This document shows positions 1 through 6,463 of a DNA stretch of 7,251 bases, piece after piece. Every line of letters begins with the position of its first letter. Positions within the stretch are counted from its first letter, which is position 1. This DNA comes from Myxococcales bacterium (lineage in GTDB: Bacteria > Myxococcota > Myxococcia > Myxococcales > Myxococcaceae). Below the pieces are notes generated by a model that did not search any database, had not been told where the DNA came from, and worked only from the letters and a program-made list of their open reading frames with translations. The stretch covers positions 1,427 through 8,677 of the forward strand of contig PMBV01000282.1 of the NCBI GenBank assembly GCA_003153055.1. The letters run 5' to 3'. The position numbers and the translations under genes were made by a program.

Positions 1-251
1 CTTCGCCTCCCGGCCAGGCCCCTTCCTCGGGCTCCTGCGCGTGGCCCTCCCCAGTACGAGCTGTACGCCTGACCTGTCCCCTCCCTGCCTGACTCCCTCG
101 ACTGCCGAGAGCCGAGTTGACTGCCTTGTTCGCTGTTTCCAGGACCACCGCCACCCGCCTCGCGAACCTTCCCAACCTTCCGTCACCCTGATTCCCCTCG
201 CATCGCTCGACGGGCTCCGGACGCCGGCTCGCAAAGGTCGGTCATCCTTCC
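1..251. other. left flank without a supported gene
   Basis: This stretch holds no gene I can support. One forward frame is open from the left edge to a TGA at 70-72 and would end in the residues PPQYELYA, so it could be the tail of a gene lying outside the window. Several of its codons end in T, which is unlike the neighbouring genes. A second forward frame has better GC3 at the very start but then runs on antisense to, or out of frame with, real genes, so the two frames cannot be told apart with only 72 bases. The remainder (73-251) is pyrimidine-rich and has no convincing start, ribosome binding site or hairpin. Confidence 0.3.
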
Positions 252-767
252 TTGATCCTGATCCGGACCCGGCAAGCTGCGACTTCCCGGAGCTGTGCGT
301 CAGGTGGCCTGAGGCTTCGTGGGCGCAGGGCGATCAGCGTCGGGGGCGTCGTGTTGCTGCTGGCGCTCACGGTGTTGCGCAAGTCGATGCCGCTGGTCCT
401 CCGCTCGGAGGTGCGGCGGCTCATCGCCTCCGAGGTACACGCCCGGGGCGAGCTGGCGTCGCGCCTGTGTGGAGCGCCGGTCGACTCGGTCATCGCCGCC
501 GATGCGCCGCCGGCCAACCAGTGGCCCGAGAGGCATTTCCCCTGGGCGAAGGTCGAGCTGCTCACCTGGCGGCCCGTGTTTCCCATGAGCGGGCGGGTGC
601 TGGCCCGCGTCTCCGGCGTGGGCGTGGACCACCAGCTCCAGCCCCTGGGCGTCAAGACGTGCGACGCGGTGCTGGAGGTCTCCTTCGCCTTCACTTGGGA
701 AGACAATGGGCGTTCAGTCAGCCTCCGAGGTCAGATGACGGAGCCGCCTCGGTTGAGGGAGCCTTGA
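252..767 (+). CDS. hypothetical membrane-anchored protein
   Basis: I do not recognise this protein with confidence. It has a basic N-terminus (residues 11-27, several Arg), one hydrophobic segment at about residues 29-42 (SVGGVVLLLALTVL) and a soluble remainder of about 125 residues, so it is probably an inner-membrane protein with one helix and a periplasmic domain. The start is uncertain: TTG at 252 is the only start that keeps the basic flank, there is no clear ribosome binding site, and the next ATG (387) falls after the helix and would lose it. The soluble part has a helical section (SEVRRLIASEVHARGELASRLCGAP) followed by an alternating, probably beta-rich part ending in LEVSFAFTWEDN. 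This order loosely recalls the Coa1 family of cytochrome oxidase assembly factors, but that is only a guess. Its last 50 bases overlap the 3' end of the convergent methyltransferase gene. GC3 is high throughout, which supports real coding. Confidence 0.6.
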   Translation: MILIRTRQAATSRSCASGGLRLRGRRAISVGGVVLLLALTVLRKSMPLVLRSEVRRLIASEVHARGELASRLCGAPVDSVIAADAPPANQWPERHFPWAKVELLTWRPVFPMSGRVLARVSGVGVDHQLQPLGVKTCDAVLEVSFAFTWEDNGRSVSLRGQMTEPPRLREP

Positions 768-1470
768 GTGAGGGGCCCACGTATACGGAGTACTCGAAGC
801 CGTCGGAGATCGAGAGCGTCGTCGACTGGAAACCGTTCTCCGGCGAGCGGAGGTAGTCGAGGAAGGGCCGGAGCGACTTCTTGAAGGTGAAGATGTTGTC
901 GGCCAGCACCACGGAGCCGCGCCGCAGCTTGGGCCTGAGCAGCCGGAGCATCGGCAGATAGAGGTCCTTCCAGCCATCGAGGAGGACCAGGTCGATCGGT
1001 CCCTCGACGTCGGCGAGCGTCGTCATCGCATCACCGAGTCGTACCTCGGCGACGGCGTCGAAGCCGGCCCGCGCCAGGTTCTCTACCGCGACCTCGTGTT
1101 TCCCCGGCTCCAGCTCCGAGCCGATGACCCGCCCGCCGCCGTTGTCGGTGACCGCTGCGGCGAGGTAGAGGGTCGAGACTCCGAACGAGGTGCCGAACTC
1201 CACTACGCGGCGCGCGGCGACTGTGCGGCCCACGAGGTAGAGGAAGCGACCCTGCTCCGGCGAGATGGTGAGGAAGAGATCCTTCGCCGCCCCGTCGCCG
1301 AACGACTGCATCAGCGTCCGACCGCGCAGCAGGTCGAGCGCCACGCGGGGGAGCTTGGCTGGAAGGCGGAGGAGGTCACCACGCGCACGGCGGTGCAGCT
1401 CAGCGAGCAGCGCCCGCACCGCCGGGTGGTCGATGGATGCGGCCGTGGCGGGCGTCGCTTCGAGTAGCAT
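718..1470 (-). CDS. class I SAM-dependent O-methyltransferase
   Basis: This is a Rossmann-fold methyltransferase that would transfer a methyl group from S-adenosylmethionine, most likely to a hydroxyl of a small molecule in the cytoplasm. The substrate cannot be read from the sequence. Numbering from the ATG at 1470 (250 aa), the SAM-binding motif I is VVEFGTSFGVSTLYLA (about 89-104). The acidic residue after strand 2 lies in GSELEP (117-122), GDAMTTL (146-152) is the motif around strand 4, DLVLLDGWKDLY (160-171) carries the acidic pair typical of metal-dependent or catechol-type O-methyltransferases, and GSVVLADNIF (185-194) is a late core strand. Length fits the family. An alternative TTG start at 1515 adds 15 residues (reading LAALAPPLRVVIVEH). 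Neither start has a good ribosome binding site, and I prefer the ATG. A decayed gene on the same strand stops at 1533, just upstream. The stop codon lies inside the end of the opposite-strand gene. Confidence 0.88.
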   Translation of the reverse strand: MLLEATPATAASIDHPAVRALLAELHRRARGDLLRLPAKLPRVALDLLRGRTLMQSFGDGAAKDLFLTISPEQGRFLYLVGRTVAARRVVEFGTSFGVSTLYLAAAVTDNGGGRVIGSELEPGKHEVAVENLARAGFDAVAEVRLGDAMTTLADVEGPIDLVLLDGWKDLYLPMLRLLRPKLRRGSVVLADNIFTFKKSLRPFLDYLRSPENGFQSTTLSISDGFEYSVYVGPSLKAPSTEAAPSSDLGG

Positions 1471-1532
1471 GTGCTCGACGATAACGACGCGGAGGGGTGG
1501 CGCCAGGGCCGCCAACCCAACTCAACACAACT

Positions 1533-1852
1533 TCACACCCGCGGCGTGAGCTCGACCAGCACGGGCTTCGAGGGGCGCATGGTTGCCATCAGCTTGGGCT
1601 CAACCTGCTGACCCTCCGGGACTCGGCCGACTCGCGGCCCGTCGAGCGAGGTCCTCGAAGAAGGCGGCTCCGCTGTCCACCATCGACTTCGCCAGCTTGG
1701 ACTCTCCGCACGCCGTTGTAGGTCTCGGCCTTGACGTAATTGGCCCGCCGGGTGGCCAGCGCGTGCTTGATGGCTCGAGCCACCGCACCGCCGCGGAGGT
1801 CCTCCAGCGCCTCACCCTCCTCCAACCCCGCAAGCTGCTCCCTCCCTTCCAC
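1533..1852 (-). pseudogene. C-terminal remnant of a frameshifted gene
   Basis: Three consecutive minus-strand segments look like one former protein. Segment 1 (about 1852 down to 1709) includes AIKHALATRRANYVKAETYN and almost every codon ends in G or C. Segment 2 (1707 down to about 1642) reads GESKLAKSMVDSGAAFFEDL after a one-base shift at C1708 (minus-strand sense). Segment 3 (about 1643 to the TGA at 1533-1535) reads on in the third frame as VPEGQQVEPKLMATMRPSKP and ends in VLVELTPRV. Each frame has poor codon use and early stops outside its own segment. This is the pattern left by two small indels in a decaying gene. The N-terminal limit is uncertain: segment 1 stays open upstream to beyond 1900 with weaker codon bias. 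I do not recognise the family. Mobile-element debris is possible, but no transposase motif is visible. Two sequencing errors could also explain it. Confidence 0.5.
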
Positions 1853-2176
1853 GGCCCCTCCCCTCCTCAGCTCTCCCTGCCCTTGTGACGCGACGCGGTG
1901 GGATGCCAGGGGCTTCGACAGCCAGGGCGACGTCTGTCACTCACCCGCATTTCGGCCCATCACCGCTCTCGCTGTGGGGGTTCGCGGCCACCCCATCGCC
2001 TGCTCCCTCCCTGGCCACCTCCAGCTGGGTGCTCAGGTTCGCCGTCTACCGGGACCGGAGGTCGGTAAGGGCAGGGTCGCGGCCCCGTGCCATCCGGTTC
2101 TCGGCGTCACGTGGCGAGCCGACGCTGAGCAGGCAAGCAGAGCGCGCCGCGGCGCCCATCCGAGGCGCGGCTCACC
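1853..2176. other. gap between remnant and UbiA gene, possible debris
   Basis: There is no intact gene here. On the minus strand one frame has high GC3 between about 2126 and 1941 and includes DAENRMARGRDPALTDL, then a TAG at 2046-2048, then ANLSTQLEVAREGAGDG, and stops at 1941-1943. It may be an older fragment of the same decayed gene as 1533-1852, or chance in GC-rich DNA. Bases 1837-1882 form a pyrimidine-rich run on the plus strand. No terminator hairpin follows the UbiA stop codon that I can see. Confidence 0.3.
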
Positions 2177-3091
2177 TCAACGCGCCAGCGCCGCGGTGAA
2201 GAGGACTGCCGCGCTCAGCCCGAACGGGCCCATGACGACGAGAGGCACGAGCATCCGCCAGCGTGCCGCCGCGCCCGAGGCGATCGCCCACGCGGCGAGA
2301 AGTCCGCCCGCGGCGCCGACGACCGCCCGCGCGCGCTGCCAGTCCGGCTCGGGAAGGAGTGGCGCGAGCGCGAACCCGACGGCGGCGACCACGAGCCCCA
2401 ACAGCGCAAAGGCGATGACGCTCCTGCGCGGGCCCACCATCGCCGGGATGGTGCGCTTGCCTGTCTCGCGATCCGCCTCCAAGTCCGGGAACGCCGTGCC
2501 CATCCGCGCCAACATCGTGTCCACGAAGAGCACGCCCGCGGCGGCCCACACCGCGCGGTTGATGCCGCCCGCCACGTGCGCGCCCGCGAGCGGCACGAGC
2601 ACGCCCATCACCAGCCCCGCGTCGACCTCGCTCATTCCTCGGCGCCCCAGCATGAACGGGCGCCCGCTGTAGGCGTAGCCAAAGAAGAGGATGGCGAGGT
2701 AGAGCGCGCCCGCGAGGTGATCTCCCGTGGCGATCTCGGCCGCCGCGATCAGCACGACGACGACCGCGAGCACGGCGGAGACGCCCAGGAGTTGCGCGGG
2801 GGTGACCAGCCCACGTTGGATGGCGCGGCTGCCGCCGGTGAGCGGGCTGGGCTGGCTGCGCTCGTCGGTAGCGACGTCTTCGGCGTCGTTGACGTAGTGA
2901 GTGATGACGTGCACCAACAGCATCACCACCATGCCGATTGAAAGCGCGCGGAGATCGAGCGCGCCACGCGGCGTCCCTGCGAGCGCCGCGCCGAGGACGA
3001 AGAACAACACTCCTCCCAAATAGGCCGGACGAATTGCGACGATCAGACCGCGGTACGTCGAGCTCGAGGGCCAGTAGTCGTGGAGCCTCAC
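2177..3091 (-). CDS. UbiA-family membrane prenyltransferase
   Basis: This is an integral membrane enzyme of the UbiA superfamily, which joins a polyprenyl chain to an aromatic or similar acceptor. It has 304 residues, the usual family length, with about eight to nine hydrophobic segments. The first Asp-rich motif is NDAEDVATD (68-76, the NDxxDxxxD pattern that binds prenyl diphosphate through Mg2+). The second is DLEAD within FPDLEADRETGKRT (201-214, DxxxD). The stretch PLTGGSRAIQRGLVTP (83-98) closely resembles the GPTRVTGGSG region of MenA, so a naphthoate-type prenyltransferase in menaquinone synthesis is a fair guess. UbiA relatives acting on other acceptors cannot be excluded, and no menaquinone genes are adjacent. 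The start is a GTG, with GAAG six bases before it as a weak ribosome binding site. A short minus-strand frame ends 41 bp upstream and could be co-transcribed. Confidence 0.88.
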   Translation of the reverse strand: MRLHDYWPSSSTYRGLIVAIRPAYLGGVLFFVLGAALAGTPRGALDLRALSIGMVVMLLVHVITHYVNDAEDVATDERSQPSPLTGGSRAIQRGLVTPAQLLGVSAVLAVVVVLIAAAEIATGDHLAGALYLAILFFGYAYSGRPFMLGRRGMSEVDAGLVMGVLVPLAGAHVAGGINRAVWAAAGVLFVDTMLARMGTAFPDLEADRETGKRTIPAMVGPRRSVIAFALLGLVVAAVGFALAPLLPEPDWQRARAVVGAAGGLLAAWAIASGAAARWRMLVPLVVMGPFGLSAAVLFTAALAR

Positions 3092-3132
3092 GAAGGCTTC
3101 TATTCTCGGGTGTGGCCCCAGGAGTCAAGGGC

Positions 3133-3246
3133 TCAGCGGGCGACCCTCAGTGCCTCGTCGCCGACGAGGGCGCGCATGCGGGCGAGATCGAGCACGGTCA
3201 CCGGCCGCGCTCCGCCCTCCCCCACCTCGCCGCCGCACCTCATCAT
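3133..3246 (-). CDS. 37-residue frame, small protein or gene tail
   Basis: A minus-strand frame starts at tandem ATG codons (3241-3246) and ends in VTVLDLARMRALVGDEALRV plus AR before a TGA at 3133-3135. From the GTG of that ending to the stop, nearly every codon ends in G or C, like the real genes here, and the peptide has the look of an amphipathic C-terminal helix. The first 15 residues are Gly-rich and less convincing, and the ribosome binding site is weak. The frame stays open further upstream, into DNA that belongs to the opposite-strand spermidine synthase remnant. It is therefore either a tiny protein ahead of the UbiA gene or, as I think likelier, the C-terminal stub of a gene whose front was lost at the junction near 3240-3275. 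I cannot name the family. Confidence 0.35.
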   Translation of the reverse strand: MMRCGGEVGEGGARPVTVLDLARMRALVGDEALRVAR

Positions 3247-3252
3247 ACCGCC

Positions 3253-4154
3253 ATGACCGAACCAGAGAAGCCTGGGCCGCAGACTTCTTCCGCGTCGCCC
3301 GCGAGCACCTGGCCGAGGGCGGTCGGGTGGTGCAGTGGATTCACACCTACGAGTCCAACGAGGAGATGTTGAGGCTGGTGCTCCGCACGCTCCGCGACTC
3401 CTTCGAGCACGGGACCACCTGGGTGGGGCCCGACGACCTGGTGTTGATCGCCTCGCGCGCCCCCCAGCGCCCCGACTTCGAGGTGATGCGCCAGCGCCTC
3501 GCCCGGCCCTCGGTCGCGGTGGATCTCGCCCGCATCCACGTTCACGAGGTCACCACCCTGCTCGCCCGACAGGTGCAGTCCGACGGCTTCCAGAAGCGCT
3601 TCGGAGGAGAGGGGCGCATCAACACCGACGATCACAACCTGCTCGAGTACGGGTCTCCCATCGCCTATTTCACCGCCTCCGAGCTGCAGGTGCCCGACGA
3701 GCGCACCAACTCGAGCCACGGGGCGGCCCTCGAGCTGGCCCGGTGGACCCACGACCAGCCGCTCACGGCCGCGCAGCTCGAAGACGCCTGGCGGAGTCTG
3801 TCGTGGGTGCACCCACCTGAAGCCGCGCTGGTGCGCTCGATGGCCGAGGCCTGGCTCGAGAGCGCCCCTGGCTCGAAGGACGCGGCCGTGGCCGTCACGC
3901 GCTCGGCCCTCGCCAGCGGCGACGTCAGCCGCGCCCGCGCCGCTCTGGTCCCCTTCATCGCCCTGGGCGAACGCGAACCCGAGGTCGTGAGCCAGTGGCT
4001 GCTCACCCGCCGAGCCGAGGCCCGCCGTGAGGGCGCGCCGTGGCACCTGATCGACGTCTCCGACGCGGTCGAGCTCGGGCGCTCGGTGCTCGCGGAACAG
4101 CCCGACGCGGGTGCCGTGCGGGAGCAACTCGAGAAGCTCGAGTCACTGCACTGA
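3253..4154 (+). pseudogene. 5'-truncated spermidine synthase-like gene
   Basis: The product resembles the C-terminal half of the large bacterial spermidine-synthase-like proteins, often fused to membrane segments. Recognisable parts are ADFFRVAREHLAEGGRVVQW (late Rossmann-fold region), WVGPDDLVLIAS, then INTDDHNLLEYGSPIAYF, which matches the family's NTDDxPxLEY signature. A helical tail of about 150 residues follows, perhaps TPR-like, ending at TGA 4152-4154. The SAM/aminopropyl-binding core and any membrane part are missing. At 3253-3272 another frame reads MTEPEKP, recalling the family's SEPSNPW motif, and the coding frame changes to WAADFF at 3273. This suggests both a small frame-changing deletion and loss of everything upstream. 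The main frame does stay open to a GTG at 3150, but those residues are Arg/Pro-rich and antisense to another frame. It ends 8 bp from the convergent DUF2252 gene. A translated short form is possible but would lack the active site. Confidence 0.72.
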
Positions 4155-4162
4155 CGTACGCC

Positions 4163-5368
4163 TCACCGTCGTGACAGATCGCAGAGAGCCAGGGAGGTCG
4201 CCTCATGGAGCCCGGCCAGGCCTACCGCCCGCTCGAGGAGGCTCCGTTGCTCGTCGGCGCGCCAGGGCTTCCCCTGCCTGATGGCGCCTCGTCGATGGGC
4301 CTCTCCAACCAGCGCGCCGAGGTATCGCGCGAGCGACGGAAGCTCTCGATGGTCGACGCGACCGAGATCGAGCTTGTCATCTTGAGGGGTGAGCCGCCGG
4401 ACGAGCATCGGTCGTTCATCGAGGCGGGTGACGCCCACCATCTTCGGCGGCTGGGCGAGGCAACTGCACAGGGCGTCCCTCACGCGCTTGGCTCCGTTGC
4501 GGCGAGGAGGCGTGAGCAGCTGGTGTGACGAGGGCTGGCCCTGCTCCTTGAGATCGAAGACCCACCCGCCGTCCGAGCCTCCCTTCCCAGTCACCAGCAC
4601 GGCAATCCGAAGCACCCCCAGGCTCCCGATACCGGCGACCCGAAACGCCGCGTCGAGCACGCGCAGCCGCTCAGCGGGAGGGCGCACGGCCACATCGAGG
4701 CTCTCGAGGTACCGCTCCATGGCCTCGGGAACCTGCCGCACCAACCTCGCCGGGAGGTTCCGGTAGCGAGGCCCACGCACGAAGCACCGCCGCCCCTTCG
4801 TCACGGTAGTACGGGCGTCGAGGAGCGCTTGACGAGGGCGGGCCCGAACTTGCTCCACCAGCGCCACGACGGAGGGTGGCACCGGCGGAGGCCGGAGTGT
4901 CTTCGGGGCATGGGCGTGCCGGTTCCATGCGTCGAGCAGCCCTTCGACCATCACCAGCCCCTCAGACCCTCGAGCCCCCAGCTCGCGGCCAGCGAGGATG
5001 AGGCTGGTCGCCAGCCGGAGCAGGTCGAAACGCCACGGCCCGATGGTCGCGTCGTCGAAGTCGTTCAGGCCGAAGGTGGCGTCATGCTCGACCGCTCCTC
5101 CGCCGTCGAACGCCGCCGGGCGATAGGCCCCGAAGTTCTCGAGGTGGAGATCTCCGATGAGCTGCCCCTCGCCATCGGGCCCCTCAGCCAACTCGGGCTG
5201 CTGCCGGAGCACCTCGTAGTAGAGCCTCGCCGAGCCCCGCAAGAAGGCGAACGGAGAGGCCACCATTCGAGCGAGCTTCCGCTCGAACAGACCGGGGAAC
5301 CGGCGCGTCGCTTCGCGGTCCCTCGCCAGTTGCCATCGCGCCAGCATGTAGGGGTCGAAGTGGATCAT
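4163..5368 (-). CDS. DUF2252 family protein
   Basis: This is a 401-residue cytoplasmic protein of the DUF2252 family, whose fold is related to aminoglycoside phosphotransferases and other kinase-like enzymes. Its substrate is not known. Family signatures are present in order: MVASPFAFLRG (35-45), the catalytic-loop-like GDLHLENFG (72-80, with the Asp-x-His-x-x-Asn pattern), and LNDFDDATIGPWRFDLLRLA (101-120), where the Asp residues would bind metal. Further on are VAGIGSLGVLRIAVLV (244-259), FDLKEQG (271-277) and a late RRLTPQDDKLDL (324-335). Length is near the family norm and no key motif is broken. The ATG at 5368 is preceded by TGGACGA, a weak ribosome binding site. The gene is transcribed away from the cold-shock gene, with 167 bp between the two starts, so both promoters should lie there. 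No partner gene gives a hint of its role. Confidence 0.9.
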   Translation of the reverse strand: MIHFDPYMLARWQLARDREATRRFPGLFERKLARMVASPFAFLRGSARLYYEVLRQQPELAEGPDGEGQLIGDLHLENFGAYRPAAFDGGGAVEHDATFGLNDFDDATIGPWRFDLLRLATSLILAGRELGARGSEGLVMVEGLLDAWNRHAHAPKTLRPPPVPPSVVALVEQVRARPRQALLDARTTVTKGRRCFVRGPRYRNLPARLVRQVPEAMERYLESLDVAVRPPAERLRVLDAAFRVAGIGSLGVLRIAVLVTGKGGSDGGWVFDLKEQGQPSSHQLLTPPRRNGAKRVRDALCSCLAQPPKMVGVTRLDERPMLVRRLTPQDDKLDLGRVDHRELPSLARYLGALVGEAHRRGAIRQGKPWRADEQRSLLERAVGLAGLHEATSLALCDLSRR

Positions 5369-5535
5369 TCGTCCAGAACCCCGCCAGGATAGAGGGGCGC
5401 CGAGGTCGAATGAAAGAAATCGGCAAGGAGGGGGGTGACTTCTGCGCGAAGCCCAGGTAGAAGGCCCTCACTCCTGCCAATAAGGTGCAGGTATCGGGGC
5501 GCATCACTCGCGGCCCGAACAGAGAAAGACAAGAA

Positions 5536-5742
5536 ATGGCGACTGGTACTGTGAAGTGGTTCAACGACGCGAAGGGCTTTGGCTTCATTTCGCAAGACGG
5601 CGGTGGTGAAGACGTGTTCTGCCACCACACGGCGATCAACGCCGACGGGTTCCGCACCCTGGCCGAAGGCCAGAAGGTGGAGTTCGACGTCAACAAGGGC
5701 CCCAAGGGCCTGCAGGCGGCGAACGTCCGTCCCGTCTCGTAA
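5536..5742 (+). CDS. cold-shock domain protein (CspA-like)
   Basis: This is a 68-residue single cold-shock domain, a small five-stranded beta barrel that binds single-stranded RNA and DNA and usually acts as an RNA chaperone and antiterminator. The start ATG at 5536 gives the classic [18 protein letters not shown] opening, with RNP1 as KGFGFI (14-19) and RNP2 as VFCHHTAI (about 29-36). An in-frame upstream start at 5485 would add 17 residues that look like leader sequence, so I reject it. The RNP2 variant, with Cys-His-His in place of the common Val-His-Phe, is one I recall from myxobacterial Csp proteins. A purine-rich AGAGAAAGACAAGAA precedes the start as a loose ribosome binding site. The gene stands alone and is closed by the terminator at 5767-5804. 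Cold induction cannot be judged from the sequence. Confidence 0.96.
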   Translation: MATGTVKWFNDAKGFGFISQDGGGEDVFCHHTAINADGFRTLAEGQKVEFDVNKGPKGLQAANVRPVS

Positions 5743-5766
5743 GCGAAATCGTTTCCGTCTTCGCTG

Positions 5767-5804
5767 GGCCCAGTCTCTCACCCGAGGCTGGGCCTTTCGA
5801 TTTT
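5767..5804 (+). terminator. intrinsic terminator of the csp gene
   Basis: The arms GGCCCAGTCTC (5767-5777) and GAGGCTGGGCC (5784-5794) pair over 11 bp with a single G-U, leaving a six-base loop TCACCC. The tract TTTCGATTTT follows at once (5795-5804). It lies 24 bases after the csp stop codon, so it is well placed to end that transcript. Confidence 0.88.
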
Positions 5805-6020
5805 GCGGGGGTCGGAGATCGCCCCGCGTTGCTGGTTCCCGAGAGCGCCCTTGTGACCGAGCCTCTTACGGTGAGTTGGTAACCACCACCTCTTCAGCCG
5901 CTTCGTCCAATGAGGGCGGACCTTCGTCGAGCCCCCTCGTCGGTCGGCACCGGGGCCTCTTGCCCCAAACACCTCGAGGAATCCGCACCAATTGCTTCTG
6001 CAAACCAATCGCATGAATTC

Positions 6021-6035
6021 CTTCCGCACCGGAAG
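6021..6035. repeat. short inverted repeat
   Basis: CTTCCG and CGGAAG form a perfect 6-bp inverted repeat around the three-base centre CAC, in the AT-richer region upstream of the lipoprotein gene. It could be an operator half-site pair or a small RNA hairpin, or chance. There is no T-run after it, so it is not a terminator. Confidence 0.3.
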
Positions 6036-6177
6036 AGACGCACACACAACTCGTCGAAGGCGCTGAACTCACAACGCTTTTCAAAAAACAATTGACGCCA
6101 AACAAGTGCTCATTACTTCGTGCATGTCGAATCGGGAGCGAGACGAGCGGTCGACCCCCCATCGAGTTGCTGCCAGC

Positions 6178-6184
6178 GGAAGGG
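6178..6184 (+). promoter_or_regulatory. ribosome binding site of the lipoprotein gene
   Basis: GGAAGGG lies six bases before the ATG at 6191. It decides the start: the frame is open upstream to 6092, but only this ATG has a strong site and is followed at once by a signal peptide. Confidence 0.8.
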
Positions 6185-6190
6185 ATTCTC

Positions 6191-6430
6191 ATGAGATCGA
6201 CTCTCACGGCGCTGCTTTGTCTCATTGCCATTCTCAGCACCTCCGGTTGCCAAGGAGCGGGCGGGCCCACACCGTCCGTCGAGCCACCGACGCCCGTGCC
6301 CGAGGCAACCAACGTGCTCGCCGCCGAGACCTCGGACGACGGCGAGCCGCAGATGCAGGCCAAGCGGAACCACTCCCGCACCCCGCTGGCACACCATCAC
6401 ATTCGGCACCGGCAGCCGTTTGCGCGTTAG
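6191..6430 (+). CDS. short lipoprotein with His-rich tail
   Basis: The 79-residue product has a lipoprotein signal: MRSTLTALLCLIAILSTSGC, with Cys20 as the expected lipidated residue. The -3 residue is Thr, which is less common than Leu. Gln follows the Cys, so by the usual +2 rule it would go to the outer membrane. After a Pro-rich linker (PTPSVEPPTPVPEA, 26-39) the tail carries several Met and His residues, ending LAHHHIRHRQPFAR. I do not recognise a family. The multicopper oxidase gene starts 33 bp after the stop, so the two are probably one transcript. A His/Met-rich lipoprotein beside a copper enzyme could bind copper, but this is inference from position and composition only. The last 14 codons have weaker GC3 than the rest, so the exact C-terminus deserves caution. 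The alternative frame there has no stop before the oxidase gene and is unlikely. Confidence 0.68.
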   Translation: MRSTLTALLCLIAILSTSGCQGAGGPTPSVEPPTPVPEATNVLAAETSDDGEPQMQAKRNHSRTPLAHHHIRHRQPFAR

Positions 6431-6447
6431 CACCAGCGTCACCAGAC

Positions 6448-6452
6448 AGGAG
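6448..6452 (+). promoter_or_regulatory. ribosome binding site of the oxidase gene
   Basis: AGGAG lies 11 bases before the ATG at 6464, a slightly long but usable spacing. It favours that ATG over the next in-frame one at 6473. Confidence 0.6.
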
Positions 6453-6463
6453 CACCTTCAGCC

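Larger units (their letters stand above)
5805..6190. other. AT-richer intergenic stretch before the lipoprotein gene
   Basis: There is no gene here that I can support; the frames that stay open on either strand have no family resemblance and random codon use. Composition falls clearly below the neighbours in GC from about 5985 to 6120, with a run CTTTTCAAAAAACAATTG at 6077-6094. This is what one expects of a promoter and regulatory region for the downstream lipoprotein and oxidase genes. TTGACG at 6092-6097 matches a -35 element well, but no good -10 hexamer sits at the right distance. A short inverted repeat lies at 6021-6035. A small RNA cannot be excluded by eye. Confidence 0.5.

Noticed and set aside
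41..856. Forward open frame of 271 codons across the left end
   Set aside because: It overlaps both the membrane-anchored protein gene (other frame) and the methyltransferase gene (antisense); the residues are Arg/Pro/Ala-rich with no family resemblance.
1740..2672. Forward open frame of 310 codons
   Set aside because: Largely antisense to the UbiA gene and the decayed remnant; low-complexity Ala/Ser/Thr/Pro composition typical of an antisense shadow in GC-rich DNA.
2172..3128. Minus-strand open frame of 318 codons overlapping UbiA
   Set aside because: It is out of frame with the UbiA gene, which has clear motifs, and is Arg/Gly/Ala-rich with no motif of its own.
3243..4127. Minus-strand open frame of 294 codons
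   Set aside because: Antisense to the spermidine-synthase-like remnant, whose NTDDxNLLEY signature settles the coding strand.
5485..5535. In-frame upstream start for the cold-shock gene
   Set aside because: The added 17 residues do not fit the family, which begins at MATGTVKWF.
5866..6381. Minus-strand open frame of 171 codons over the intergenic region and lipoprotein gene
   Set aside because: Random-looking codon use and composition; the lipoprotein gene on the other strand has a strong ribosome binding site and signal peptide.
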